64,000 nucleotides of DNA from Rhizobium grahamii (GTDB lineage: Bacteria; Pseudomonadota; Alphaproteobacteria; Rhizobiales; Rhizobiaceae), in assembly GCF_009498215.1 (NCBI RefSeq), contig NZ_CP043498.1, positions 62,001 through 126,000 of the forward strand. The letters run 5' to 3'. Shown here in pieces: positions 7,664-16,325 of the stretch. Position 1 is the first letter of the stretch, and every line of letters begins with the position of its first letter. A program made the position numbers and the translations under genes. The notes below the pieces were generated by a model. It saw only the letters and a list, made by a program, of their open reading frames with translations. It ran no database searches and was not told the origin of the DNA.

Positions 7664-9219
7664 TCACTGAATGCCGCCATCAAGCCATTTGCGGATGACC
7701 GGAACATCCGAATCCCCGAGTTCGTGGCCGGTGGGAAGAATGCTCGAATCGACAGTGGCGCCGGATTTCTTCAGGCGATTCTCCAACTCGCTCGCATATT
7801 TCCATAGGCATCCGTCTTGCCGCTGATCACAAGGAGGTCGGTGCCCTTGAGATCGGTCGTCGGGAAAGACGTCAGTACCGGCATGGAACGCAGGAGCACG
7901 GCCTTGTGAACAAGGTTTGGATGCAGGTAGAGCAGCGAATTCAAAAGGTTGGCGCCGTTGGAATAGCCCACGTAGACAAGCTTGTTCGGATCGAGGCCAT
8001 AGGATTTGACAGCGCCTTCGATGAAGGAGGCGAAGGCTTCGGCCTCGTTCTTGATGTCCTGCTGGTCGAAGGAAAACGGCGTGATTCGCTTGTACCAGCG
8101 CGGAATGCCTTCTTCCGTTGCTCGTCCGCGGACGCCAAGCAGCGTTGCGCGTGGCGCCACCTTGTGGAGGAGCGGCATCAGCGTCGTTTCGTTGCCGCCC
8201 GATCCGTGCAGCAGGACGAGGACGCTGCCGTCTGGATCCGGCGGTGTGTAGAAGCGATGGACGAAAGGCAGGTCGCGATAGTTGACGCGCGGCTCACCGG
8301 GCATGGAGAACTGCGGCAAGGCGACCTTCAGGTCGTTGAGATCGGTGATCGGGTCCTTGGGGAGGAAGAGTTTGCTCCCGAGCGTGGCTTCGGGCTCGTC
8401 AACCGTCATACCAGGCTTGTCGGTTGCCAGTTCGATCAGCGAACCGCCGGGTTCGCGCACATAGAGCGACCGGAAATATTTCCGGTCATGCATGGTGGTG
8501 GTGTGGATGCCGTCCTTCTCGAGAGCATTGTGCACGCCGACGAGAACCTCGTCGTTGGCGGCCCGGAAGGCGACATGGTCGAAGGTTCCGGTTCCCAGCG
8601 CACCCGCCCAGAATCCTTTCGCATTGCGAACGTCGATGATGTCTCCGGTCTCGGAGGCCAGACGATCGATGTTGCCGTGACTGGCGGCAAAGCGATAACC
8701 GAAATGGCCCTCGATGAAGGCGCGGGTCTCGGCCGGTTGTTCCGTCAGCATGGTCGCGCCGCGGACGCGCTGGATTGCATGCTCGGCGGGAATGCCGGCG
8801 CCATCCCACACTGCCGGCGAGACCACCTGCCGCGTACCGGCGAGCTTGACGATGATGTTGTCGGGATCCTTCAACCGAAGCACGGGCTCGCCGAATTCAT
8901 CAGCCGGGCCCTCGGTGCGAAAGCCGAAACTCATCGCGCGGGTCAGCCAATAGCCGATGCTGGCCGGATCGATCGCGAGCGACAGTTCGCTGAGCTGGCC
9001 ATGTCCCGCACGCCCTTGCGATCCGTCTTCCCAGACGAGGAAAGTGACCAGCGAGCCAGGTGTTCCCAGCGCATCCCCATAAAAGAGGTGCAACTGCGAT
9101 GCATCTTCGAATCCGGCGGTCTGCTTGACCAGCCTCATTCCGAGAAAGCCGGCGTAGAAGTCGACGTTTGCCTGCACTTTGCGGGTGATGAGGGTGACGT
9201 GATGGATACCAGAGACCAT
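7664..9219 (-). pseudogene. Glyoxalase-fold ring-cleaving dioxygenase fused to alpha/beta hydrolase; frame broken by 1-nt deletion
   Basis: With one base restored this encodes about 518 residues. Residues about 1-320 carry two glyoxalase/VOC halves (start VSGIHHVTLITRK; second half GTFDHVAFRA with a later glutamate in GSLIELAT), as in MhqO/PcpA-type extradiol dioxygenases acting on hydroquinones. From about residue 335 there is an alpha/beta hydrolase like MhqD: VLLHGSGGNE, nucleophile motif GYSNG, and acid region ISGKTDAYG. As written, the frame ends early at 7771 after a nonsense tail. Adding one T to TTT at 7799-7801 (one A in the coding strand) restores YASELENRLKKSG and a catalytic-His motif LPTGHELGD, ending at 7664. 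The start at 9219 is favoured by domain homology; upstream in-frame starts exist. Probably quinone or aromatic detoxification. The broken frame is likelier a sequence error than decay. Confidence 0.75.
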
Positions 9220-9281
9220 TGAATGCAGTCCGGATTGCATGGGAGAAAGGATGAGTGCCAGTAGTAGGGTCGATATAAGCG

Positions 9282-10895
9282 TCATGCTGCCGAATGTGGA
9301 GGTTGCTGTGAACGTTCTGCACATAGAACTAGGGCATCACCGTTTGGCTGCAAATCGAGCGTGTCGACGTTTTCGATCGCGAGTTCGAGCTGCTGCAATG
9401 TTGGCGGCTTGACCATGTAGGCGCACGCGCCGAGCGCCTTGGCGCGTTCCATGTCGTCCTCGTCGCTGGACGTGCTGAGAATGCAGACCGGGATATCGCT
9501 CAGCCGGCGATCCGCCGACATGGCGCTCAAAACCTCGAAACCGTCCATGATCGGCATGTTGATGTCGAGCAGCATCAGGTCGACCGAGGGCGCATGGTGG
9601 TCTGCCAGCCGCGCTTCGAGCAGCCGCATGGCATCACGGCCGTTGGCCGCGACATGAAGGTTGAAGGCGACCTTTTCCCGCTTCATCAACTTGATCTTGA
9701 GGATCTGGACGTCTGCGGGACTGTCCTCGACAAGCAGCACCTCGGCAACCCGTGCCGGATCGGCAGGGCGCTGGATCGGCTTGCCGCTCTCCGCGGCTGG
9801 CGACGAGGGCTGCTCGACCGGCGAGGCGAGCGGAATTTCGAAGACGAAGACGCTACCGCGTTCACGTCTCTGCTCGCACCATATCGAGCCGCCATGCAGC
9901 TGCGCGATACGGCGACAGATGGCGAGCCCGAGCCCGGTCCCTTCGATGCCGCGGCCGACCAGCCGCTTGAAAGGCTGGAAGATCAGTTCGCGATACTCGG
10001 GATCGATGCCGGGACCATTATCGCCGATCGAGAGCCGGCACATCGCGCTGTCGATGCTGGCCGAGATCTGCACGTGCGGCATATCGGAATCGCAGTAGTG
10101 GATGGCGTTGGAGACAAGGTTCTGCAGCAACTGGACGAGCAGCGTCATGTCACCCATGACCTCAGGCAGCGTCGTCTGCCTCAAGATCGTCGCGCCCCGG
10201 CTGCCGATCTGTTCGCTGAGGTTGCTTTCCACCCGGGCAAGAACCGAGGAGAGTTGCACCGGCTTCAGCTCCAGATCGCTGGAGGCCTCGAGTTTGGTGA
10301 AACCCGAGACCTTCACGATGAGGTCTTCCATATGCCCGGCGGCGTTCAGGACATAGTCGAGCAAATCCCGGTCCTCGCCCGACAGCGTCGGCGAGACCTG
10401 CAGCAGCTTTGAAAACGACCTGATGGTCCGCAACGGCTCTTTCAGATCATGCGCCATCGCGCGCGTGAAGATCTCCAGGGATTGCCGCTTGTACTCAAGC
10501 TTAGCTTCCAGGTCGCCGTGCATGATGGCGCCCTGGATGCAGCGATGCAGCCCCTCCGGAGAGAGCATGTCCTTTGTCAGGTAGTCGCGCGCGCCAACCT
10601 TCATGACCTCGACTGCGATCGTTTCACTGCCCTGGCCGGTCAGCATCACGATGTTTGCCATCGGATCCCGCTTCAGGATCTCTTCGAGCACACCAACGCC
10701 GTTCCGGCCGGGCAGCGAGTAGTCGAGAAGAATGCAGGCCGGACGTTTCTGCTCGTTGAGCGCAAGGCCCTCGTCGCCATTCTCTGCTTCGAAAACGCTG
10801 TAGCGCGCGCCCGGCACACGCGAGAGCATCCGCCGATACACTTCGCGGTCATCGATGTTGTCGTCGATAATCAGGACCGGGATGTCGTCTGCCAC
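9282..10895 (-). CDS. Hybrid REC - histidine kinase - REC protein
   Basis: A 537-residue soluble signalling protein. Order: receiver at about 1-125 (acidic pair IIDDN, phospho-acceptor in CILLDYSLPG, Lys in YLTKD), HisKA at about 145-215 with phospho-His in AHDLKEPLRT, HATPase_c with NLVSNAIHY, DNGPGIDPE and GTGLGLAIC, then a second receiver at about 380-510 (VLLVEDSPAD, LMLLDINMPIMDG, MVKPPT). The GTG start at 10895 is chosen because GGAGGG lies just upstream, overlapping the stop of the preceding receiver gene. It is the third gene of a minus-strand operon with a membrane kinase and a lone receiver, suggesting a phosphorelay. No sensor domain is present, so input is likely through the first receiver. 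Confidence 0.85.
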   Translation of the reverse strand: MADDIPVLIIDDNIDDREVYRRMLSRVPGARYSVFEAENGDEGLALNEQKRPACILLDYSLPGRNGVGVLEEILKRDPMANIVMLTGQGSETIAVEVMKVGARDYLTKDMLSPEGLHRCIQGAIMHGDLEAKLEYKRQSLEIFTRAMAHDLKEPLRTIRSFSKLLQVSPTLSGEDRDLLDYVLNAAGHMEDLIVKVSGFTKLEASSDLELKPVQLSSVLARVESNLSEQIGSRGATILRQTTLPEVMGDMTLLVQLLQNLVSNAIHYCDSDMPHVQISASIDSAMCRLSIGDNGPGIDPEYRELIFQPFKRLVGRGIEGTGLGLAICRRIAQLHGGSIWCEQRRERGSVFVFEIPLASPVEQPSSPAAESGKPIQRPADPARVAEVLLVEDSPADVQILKIKLMKREKVAFNLHVAANGRDAMRLLEARLADHHAPSVDLMLLDINMPIMDGFEVLSAMSADRRLSDIPVCILSTSSDEDDMERAKALGACAYMVKPPTLQQLELAIENVDTLDLQPNGDALVLCAERSQQPPHSAA

Positions 10896-10900
10896 AGTCG

Positions 10901-11323
10901 TCAGCCCTCCAAAGGCAGGATGGCAATCTCGAACCAATATTCCTTCAGGCGCTGAATGGCTGCAAAAAGTCCGTCGAGGTCGACCGGCTTCTGCACATAG
11001 GTATTGGCGCCGAGTGCGTAGCAACCCTCGATGTCGCGCTCATCGTCAGACGTGGTGAGGATGACGACCGGTATCTTGCGCCATGTGTCGTTCGACTTGA
11101 TCATCTCCAGCGTCTTGCGCCCATCGAGGCCCGGCATGTTCAGGTCCAGGAGGATCAGGCCAGGCCGCGGCATCTTCTCGAGAAGTTCGAGCGCCTCGTA
11201 GCCCGAGGAGGCCCAGTGCACCGGGTTCTTCAGGTTCGCTCGCTTGAAGGCGCGAATGGTTGCTTCGAAATCGTCCTCGCTGTCTTCGACGATGAGGATC
11301 GGTTGTGTTTCACGCTGCGGCAT
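10901..11323 (-). CDS. Single-domain response regulator, Rcp1-like
   Basis: A 140-residue lone receiver. It has the Rcp1-type start (ILIVEDSEDD), phospho-acceptor Asp60 in LILLDLNMPGLDG, Thr in VVILTTSDDE and Lys in YVQKPVDL. Such receivers usually sit next to phytochrome-like kinases and pass phosphate by protein contact rather than DNA binding. The start overlaps the end of the upstream kinase gene by 14 bases and the stop is five bases before the next GTG, so the three genes are tightly coupled. Confidence 0.88.
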   Translation of the reverse strand: MPQRETQPILIVEDSEDDFEATIRAFKRANLKNPVHWASSGYEALELLEKMPRPGLILLDLNMPGLDGRKTLEMIKSNDTWRKIPVVILTTSDDERDIEGCYALGANTYVQKPVDLDGLFAAIQRLKEYWFEIAILPLEG

Positions 11324-13457
11324 GCTGGTTCTCGCGTTTGTGCCCGAGTGTAAAATAGAAAGTGGTGCCCTGGCCGATTTCGGAGTCTAGCCAGATGTCG
11401 CCCTCGTGGCGAGCGATGATCTTGCGGACAAAGGTAAGTCCAGCCCCGGTTCCGTCATCGGATTCCTGAGACTTTTCCAGCCGTTTGAAAATGCGGAAAA
11501 TGTCTTCGTAGAATTCCTTGGGGATGCCTTTGCCATTGTCGCGGACGAAATAGACGTCTTTCGTCACGAGGCCGTTGTCATCGCGGAGCTGATCGAGATG
11601 GCCGATCGTGACAAGGGGCTCCGGCTTGTCGTTGTATTTGACGGCATTGGTGATGAGGTTACGGTAGACCTCGGTAATCCGCAGCGCATCACAGACGACG
11701 GCGGGCAGCTTCCCTTCGACAACGACCTTCGCGTGCCGTTCCTCAAGATAGAGTTCCATCGTCGAAACCACATCCTTGACGATGGCCTCGACGTCGGTGC
11801 GCTTGATCGCAAGTTGCTGGCGGCCGATACGCGAGAAATACAGCAGGTCGTTCACCAGCTTCTCCATGCGCTGGCTCAATCGCACGATACGGTTGAGACG
11901 CCTGACGCCGTCCTCATCGAGAACCTTTTCGTAGTCCTCGAGGAGAAAGCGGGAATGGTTGTGCATCCCGCGCAACGGCTCCTTCAGGTCATGCGAGGCG
12001 ATGTAGGCGAACTCGTCGAGGTCCGCATTGCTCCGCTCGAGGTCAGCCGTATAGGCCTGCAACTGGCCAAACATCGTCTTCAGCTGTTCCTCGTGCGCGA
12101 CGCGTTCAGTGATGTCGCGAAGGATGGCGACATAGGTAACGGTCGTGCCAGCGGTAAACGTGCTCACCGAAAGATCGAGCGGAAATTCCTCTCCATTGCT
12201 ACGTCGGCCCGTAACGGTGCGGGTCGTGCCGATGATCTTCTTTTCGCCGGTTCGTGCGTGATGCGAGAGGTAGCCGTCATGCTCGGACCGGTAGGGCTCC
12301 GCCATCAGCATCTTCACGTTCTTCCCCATGACATCAGCCACGTCGTAGCCGAACATCGCTTCGGCGGCAGGATTGAACATGGAGATCCGCCCTTGTGTGT
12401 CGGCGGTGATCACGGCATTCGGCGTGTTGCGTGTGACGCTGTCGAAGCGGATGCGTTCGGCTGTCAGGTTGGCACTGTTGCGGTGGAAGTAGGAGATGAA
12501 GATCGCGACCAGCCACAGGGTCGTGATGGTGATCGCGCGGTTCGTCGCCTCATAGACGAAGCCATCGCCCTGGCGGTTGATGGCGAAGAAGCCAAGCAGG
12601 ATCAGGATGGAGCAGGCAAACGCGAGCGAGAAGGGCGCGGAACGCGAACTGAACCACAGGGAGGTGAGAACCAGCGGGACATAGAGCACGCCGCTGGCAA
12701 CACCGAGCGGCGTATAGAGATCGACCAGTAGGCCGAGCATGCAGATGGCGGCCGGGAACCAGACCGGCATGTCGCCATGGCCCTGCGGCTGAAGCCACCA
12801 TGAACGCACCAGCATCGCCAACCCGAGAAGTACCACGCCAACCGCAGTCTGAAACGCCATGCCGATATTCGGCCCCCAGCGATAGATATATTCCGCTCCC
12901 ACCGCGTAACCGGCAAGCGCCGCCAACCCGAGGCCCATGACCACATAGCCGATCAGCTCCTCGACCAGCGGCGCCCTGATGTTTCGATCTGGCGGCGTCA
13001 ATGCCAGCGAGAGGCTGGCGAGAAACAGAATGATCGCGGTATTCGGCGCCATGCCTCCGCCGACCGCGGCCGCGAAATCCGGTTCGACGATCATGCTTGC
13101 CAGGAACTGCTCGGTGATCTGCACATGATGGCCGATGAACACCAGCTCGATCAGCCGCGTGCCGCTGAGCGCCGTCGCGAGCGAAAACAGCAGAAAGGCC
13201 GACATCTGCGACCGCTCTCCGCGCTGGACGGAAAAGATCAGGCCGCAGCCGGCCATCGAAAAGCAGATTGCCGTCGTCAGCGCCATCGCCGACGAGCTGG
13301 GCACAATTGTCAGAAGCTCGCGGATCTGCCAGACCCAGCCGTTCACGACGGAGGCACCGAGCAGCAGCATGACCGCGCCGAGAATCGCTACCGTCAGGCG
13401 GTGGCGTTGCTGGCGCCTTTCGGTGCCGCTATCTCGGCCGCTGAACGGCTTGGCCAC
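11310..13457 (-). CDS. Membrane histidine kinase with FixL-like PAS domain
   Basis: A 715-residue sensor kinase. Residues about 20-325 hold eight or nine membrane segments, with no large periplasmic domain. A PAS domain follows (about 335-455): SMFNPAAEAMFGYD, then SEHDGY with His393, and IIGTTR with Arg413. In heme-binding FixL PAS domains the proximal His and the ligand-controlling Arg are also 20 residues apart in the same local sequence. The HisKA phospho-His lies in IASHDLKEPLRG, and HATPase_c shows NLITNAVKYND, DNGKGIPKE and GTGAGLTFV. It is first in an operon with an Rcp1-like receiver and a hybrid kinase, divergent from another receiver gene. Oxygen or redox sensing is an inference from the PAS residues. 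Confidence 0.85.
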   Translation of the reverse strand: MAKPFSGRDSGTERRQQRHRLTVAILGAVMLLLGASVVNGWVWQIRELLTIVPSSSAMALTTAICFSMAGCGLIFSVQRGERSQMSAFLLFSLATALSGTRLIELVFIGHHVQITEQFLASMIVEPDFAAAVGGGMAPNTAIILFLASLSLALTPPDRNIRAPLVEELIGYVVMGLGLAALAGYAVGAEYIYRWGPNIGMAFQTAVGVVLLGLAMLVRSWWLQPQGHGDMPVWFPAAICMLGLLVDLYTPLGVASGVLYVPLVLTSLWFSSRSAPFSLAFACSILILLGFFAINRQGDGFVYEATNRAITITTLWLVAIFISYFHRNSANLTAERIRFDSVTRNTPNAVITADTQGRISMFNPAAEAMFGYDVADVMGKNVKMLMAEPYRSEHDGYLSHHARTGEKKIIGTTRTVTGRRSNGEEFPLDLSVSTFTAGTTVTYVAILRDITERVAHEEQLKTMFGQLQAYTADLERSNADLDEFAYIASHDLKEPLRGMHNHSRFLLEDYEKVLDEDGVRRLNRIVRLSQRMEKLVNDLLYFSRIGRQQLAIKRTDVEAIVKDVVSTMELYLEERHAKVVVEGKLPAVVCDALRITEVYRNLITNAVKYNDKPEPLVTIGHLDQLRDDNGLVTKDVYFVRDNGKGIPKEFYEDIFRIFKRLEKSQESDDGTGAGLTFVRKIIARHEGDIWLDSEIGQGTTFYFTLGHKRENQHAAA

Positions 13458-13636
13458 TTCGCTGTTCTCCCAACCTTTTGGTGTATCTATTGTTGGAAGC
13501 CAAAATTATGCAATAACCAATAGCCATGGTCTGCGAGTTTCCACACGTCACCCAAAAACTGCCGGAGTTTGATCCGTATCATATGGCAGCGCCTCTCTTG
13601 ATGTAGTTTGAGACAAGGCAGTTGAAGCGAGGTGCG

Positions 13637-14005
13637 ATGCCAGCAGTACTTTACGTCGACGACAGCAGCGACGATCTGTTCTACGCGAGATATACGCGCG
13701 ATAAATGGCAGCTGGATATCGACCTTACCTGCTTCTCCACGACGCAGGCGGCCCAAGGAGCCCTGGAGGCCCTGCTTGCCGACGGAAAGTCGTTGCCGGA
13801 TATCCTTATCGTGGATCTCTATATGCCGTTGGAAAGCGGAATAAGCCTGATTTCCCGACTGCGGGCGGACAACCGCTTCAACGCTATGCGGCTGGGTGTG
13901 TGTTCGGGGTCGGATGCGAGGGAGGACCATGACCGAGCGATGGCCGCCGGCGCGGATTTCTTCATGGAAAAACCGCTGGACCTGAAATCGGTAGCCGCGC
14001 GGTGA
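13637..14005 (+). CDS. Single-domain response regulator
   Basis: A 122-residue lone receiver with acidic pair VDDSSDD, phospho-acceptor Asp60 in DILIVDLYMP, and Lys in FMEKPLDL. The usual Thr/Ser region reads GVCSGSD. There is no output domain. The ATG at 13637 follows GAGG. It is divergent from the FixL-like kinase operon, with a 179-bp shared intergenic region, and may be a further phosphate acceptor for it. Confidence 0.8.
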   Translation: MPAVLYVDDSSDDLFYARYTRDKWQLDIDLTCFSTTQAAQGALEALLADGKSLPDILIVDLYMPLESGISLISRLRADNRFNAMRLGVCSGSDAREDHDRAMAAGADFFMEKPLDLKSVAAR

Positions 14006-14390
14006 AAAAAGCGTTGCCATATCGCATCGGTTGCAGCCGCGATTGACACGCGCCGACCGCTGTCTAAGATCATGCTAAGCAAGAAGATAGTGAGAGAGCC
14101 GATCGCCCCGTGTTTGCCGCCACAAACTCAGCCAACCCCTTGACTGTCAGGCTGTCGGCTCTCTCCGATGCCTACATTGGCACCGCCCTCCGCAAACAAG
14201 GGGTATTGAATGCGGAAAGATGCAAGACTTCGGTGAGATTTGGTCTGGGCGTACCGACCCCTCGTGATCGCCCCCGTTCCTATCTCTTTCCTCCATAGTC
14301 TCGTAGATGCTATTAACTGTCCCGATTTAGGACGGGTATCCCCAAATCTTGGGATAAGCCTATGTCATCGGATGAACCAGGTAGGGTGGG
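14006..14390. other. 385-bp intergenic stretch before the luxR-type gene
   Basis: No credible gene is seen; an open stretch at 14110-14298 lacks a ribosome binding site and protein-like composition. The 3' part holds two adjacent dyads at 14320-14356, described separately. Confidence 0.5.
14320..14356. promoter_or_regulatory. Tandem dyads upstream of the luxR-type gene
   Basis: TCC/GGA arms at 14320-14332 (TCCCGATTTAGGA) are followed by TATCCC/GGGATA arms at 14337-14356 with eight bases between. The second dyad has the same ATCCC-N8-GGGAT layout as the one at 2019-2036. They lie 35-71 bp before the start codon, a usual place for operators. Autoregulation by the LuxR-type protein is a guess. 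Confidence 0.35.
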
Positions 14391-15095
14391 ATGAGTAGCG
14401 CAGCAGCAATTCCGTTTCATACCGGCCCCGAACTGGCGCGGGCGATCAATCGAACGGATTTCTTTCGCCTGCTGAAAGCCGAGGCGCACCACTACCAGTT
14501 CGAGACGTTTGCCCTGGCCCGCGTGTCGGAGGTATCCCCGCCATTCAGCGCCCGTGAGATGGTCATCACGAATGTGCCGGAGCGCCGGTCGGGACTGTTT
14601 ATCTATGCGTTGTCCCAGGCGCTTGGCCGGGTGAAAACCAATGCGGCCCAGTTTCTGGCGACACCGCTGACCGGCAAGGGCAGCCTGCCGGAGAACTACC
14701 CGGCTGACCTTGTGCTGAACGAATTCGACACGAACTCTTTCCTGCTAATCCCGCTATTCACGCCGGAGGGGCGTCGTTACTGCGTCGCCTTCAGCGGTGC
14801 GCGGCAGCCGCCCGAGGAAGCGGAGATTGCCGAAATCCTGCTCGATACCATGCGCATCTTCGGCAAGTTCTACGAAGAGATCCTGGCGCAGGAGATGTCC
14901 GGCCGCCTGACCCAGCGTGAGAACGAGGTTGTCAAATGGACGAGCGAGGGCAAGACCTCGGCGGAGATCGCCATCATTCTGGGGCTGTCCGAGCATACGG
15001 TGAACTCCCATATCGCGGCTTCTGTCCGCAAACTCGATGCGGTCAATCGCGTGCACATGGTCGCGATCGCCTTGCGCATGGGTCTGGTTTCTTGA
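14391..15095 (+). CDS. LuxR-family transcriptional regulator
   Basis: A 234-residue protein with an N-terminal domain of about 165 residues, like the autoinducer-binding/VisR-type domains, and a C-terminal LuxR helix-turn-helix (LTQRENEVVKWTSEGKTSAE, then ILGLSEHTVNSHI). No luxI gene is seen nearby, so it is an orphan. It resembles VisR and VisN, which lie 18 kb downstream, in length and C-terminal pattern. The start at 14391 follows AGGGTGGG. A divergent receiver gene follows 13 bases after the stop, so the two are probably co-transcribed. Confidence 0.85.
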   Translation: MSSAAAIPFHTGPELARAINRTDFFRLLKAEAHHYQFETFALARVSEVSPPFSAREMVITNVPERRSGLFIYALSQALGRVKTNAAQFLATPLTGKGSLPENYPADLVLNEFDTNSFLLIPLFTPEGRRYCVAFSGARQPPEEAEIAEILLDTMRIFGKFYEEILAQEMSGRLTQRENEVVKWTSEGKTSAEIAIILGLSEHTVNSHIAASVRKLDAVNRVHMVAIALRMGLVS

Positions 15096-15108
15096 GGAAG
15101 AGAACGGC

Positions 15109-15546
15109 ATGAAGCGTGCAGTCAGCCAGAGATCGGCCGTCAATGTGCTGTTCGTCGACGATGAGTTTATTGAGTTTCGCTCACTCAAGAAAAAGATCGC
15201 GGATCAGACGGAGCCGCAGATCAATCTCGACTATGCCCAGTCGGTGGACGATGCCCTCACCAAGCTTGGTGACGTGAAGTTCGATCTCATTCTTCTGGAT
15301 AACCGGCTTTTGCCGAATTCCGATTTCCGCGAAAGCGTGCCCAAACTGCGCGGCAGCGGCTACACAGGTCCGATCGGCGTGGTTTCCACCGACGTCTCAG
15401 ATAGCTATTTTCAGCAATTCCCGGATTACGGTGTCGATTTCCGGGTCGGCAAGGACGAGATCGACGCCGACACGCTGCAACACATCATTCGCGAATATGT
15501 CGACTACGATGTGCCTGAATTCTGGAAGGATGATTACAACAGCTAG
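15109..15546 (+). CDS. Divergent single-domain response regulator
   Basis: A 145-residue receiver-like protein with acidic residues in LFVDDEF (Asp17, Asp18) and a probable phospho-acceptor Asp64 in LILLDNRLL. The usual MPxxDG after the acceptor is replaced by LLPNSDF, and the conserved Lys region reads RVGKDEID, so it is an atypical receiver. The start at 15109 follows GAGGAAGAGAACGGC. It overlaps the stop of the convergent kinase gene by four bases, which suggests a functional link with that kinase and with the LuxR-type protein. Confidence 0.75.
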   Translation: MKRAVSQRSAVNVLFVDDEFIEFRSLKKKIADQTEPQINLDYAQSVDDALTKLGDVKFDLILLDNRLLPNSDFRESVPKLRGSGYTGPIGVVSTDVSDSYFQQFPDYGVDFRVGKDEIDADTLQHIIREYVDYDVPEFWKDDYNS

Positions 15547-16232
15547 CGCGCGCCCGGCAGCGTTATCGTAAAGCGGTTTCCTGGCTCGCCGGAGTGGTCG
15601 AGATGTACGTCCCCGCCCAGTGCGGTCGCGAGGTCACGGACAACGGCAAGCCCGAGGCCTAGCCCTGGCGTTATTCCTTCGGTGGGCGCCGCCCAGAAAG
15701 CGTCGAAGATCTTGTCCCTTGTTGCGGGATCGATGGCAGGCCCGTTGTCGGAAACATGGATCGCGCACTGCGAACCGGCTACGTCAGCGTCAACCCGCAC
15801 CTGTACCGGCCCGTCGCCGTGATGGGTCAAGGCATTGGCAATCACGTTCTTCAGAATGAGCCGGAGGATCGATCGATCGGTACGAATTTTAGGGAGGGAT
15901 CCGACCTCTAGCGCTACCTCGGATGTTGCGTTTGGCTGCTCCAGCTCCTGCCAGATTTCGGCGACGAGCGGATCAAGCTCGACATCGGAGACGGCAATCT
16001 GCGGCGCTCCTGCCGCAAAGCTCATGAGCGTCTTGGTGAGCTTCTGCGCTGCCTGCGCCTTGTCGAGGATGGTCCGCAGGCTCTTTACCTGGTCCGCATC
16101 GATCGAGCTTTCCAGGTCTTCCAGCAGGATTTCCGCGTACATCGCAATGTGCCGCAGCGGCGATTGCAGATCGTGTGATGCAATTGCCAGAAAGCGTTTG
16201 ATCCGTTCCTCTTCCGATGTCGGCTGCGACAT
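15543..16232 (-). CDS. Short sensor-less histidine kinase
   Basis: A 229-residue cytoplasmic kinase made only of HisKA (phospho-His in IASHDLQSPLRHI, about residue 21) and HATPase_c (NVIANALTHHGDG, DNGPAIDP, GLGLGLAVVRD). It has no sensor or membrane domain, so it must be controlled through partner proteins. The ATG at 16232 follows GGAGGATCGAAC, and a longer frame to 16310 overlaps the secDF terminator and is rejected. It converges with the receiver gene with a four-base overlap. Confidence 0.8.
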   Translation of the reverse strand: MSQPTSEEERIKRFLAIASHDLQSPLRHIAMYAEILLEDLESSIDADQVKSLRTILDKAQAAQKLTKTLMSFAAGAPQIAVSDVELDPLVAEIWQELEQPNATSEVALEVGSLPKIRTDRSILRLILKNVIANALTHHGDGPVQVRVDADVAGSQCAIHVSDNGPAIDPATRDKIFDAFWAAPTEGITPGLGLGLAVVRDLATALGGDVHLDHSGEPGNRFTITLPGAR

Positions 16233-16263
16233 GTTCGATCCTCCAACCCCAGGCCGCGGACAA

Positions 16264-16307
16264 TAAAAAGCGGGCGCCGGTTCTGCAATCGGCGCCCGCA
16301 TGTTTTT
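16264..16307 (-). terminator. Intrinsic terminator of secDF
   Basis: A ten-pair GC-rich stem, GCGGGCGCCG / CGGCGCCCGC (16270-16279 with 16290-16299), is followed on the minus strand by TTTTTATT. It begins 19 bases after the secDF stop. On the plus strand it is followed by TGTTTTTC, so it could act in both directions. Confidence 0.85.
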
Positions 16308-16325
16308 CACGATAACAACCTGAAT

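Noticed and set aside
7386..7670. A 94-codon plus-strand frame in the hairpin-rich gap
   Set aside because: No ribosome binding site, mixed non-protein-like composition, and it runs through strong hairpins and the end of the VOC-hydrolase gene.
14110..14298. A 62-codon frame upstream of the luxR-type gene
   Set aside because: No ribosome binding site and no protein-like pattern.
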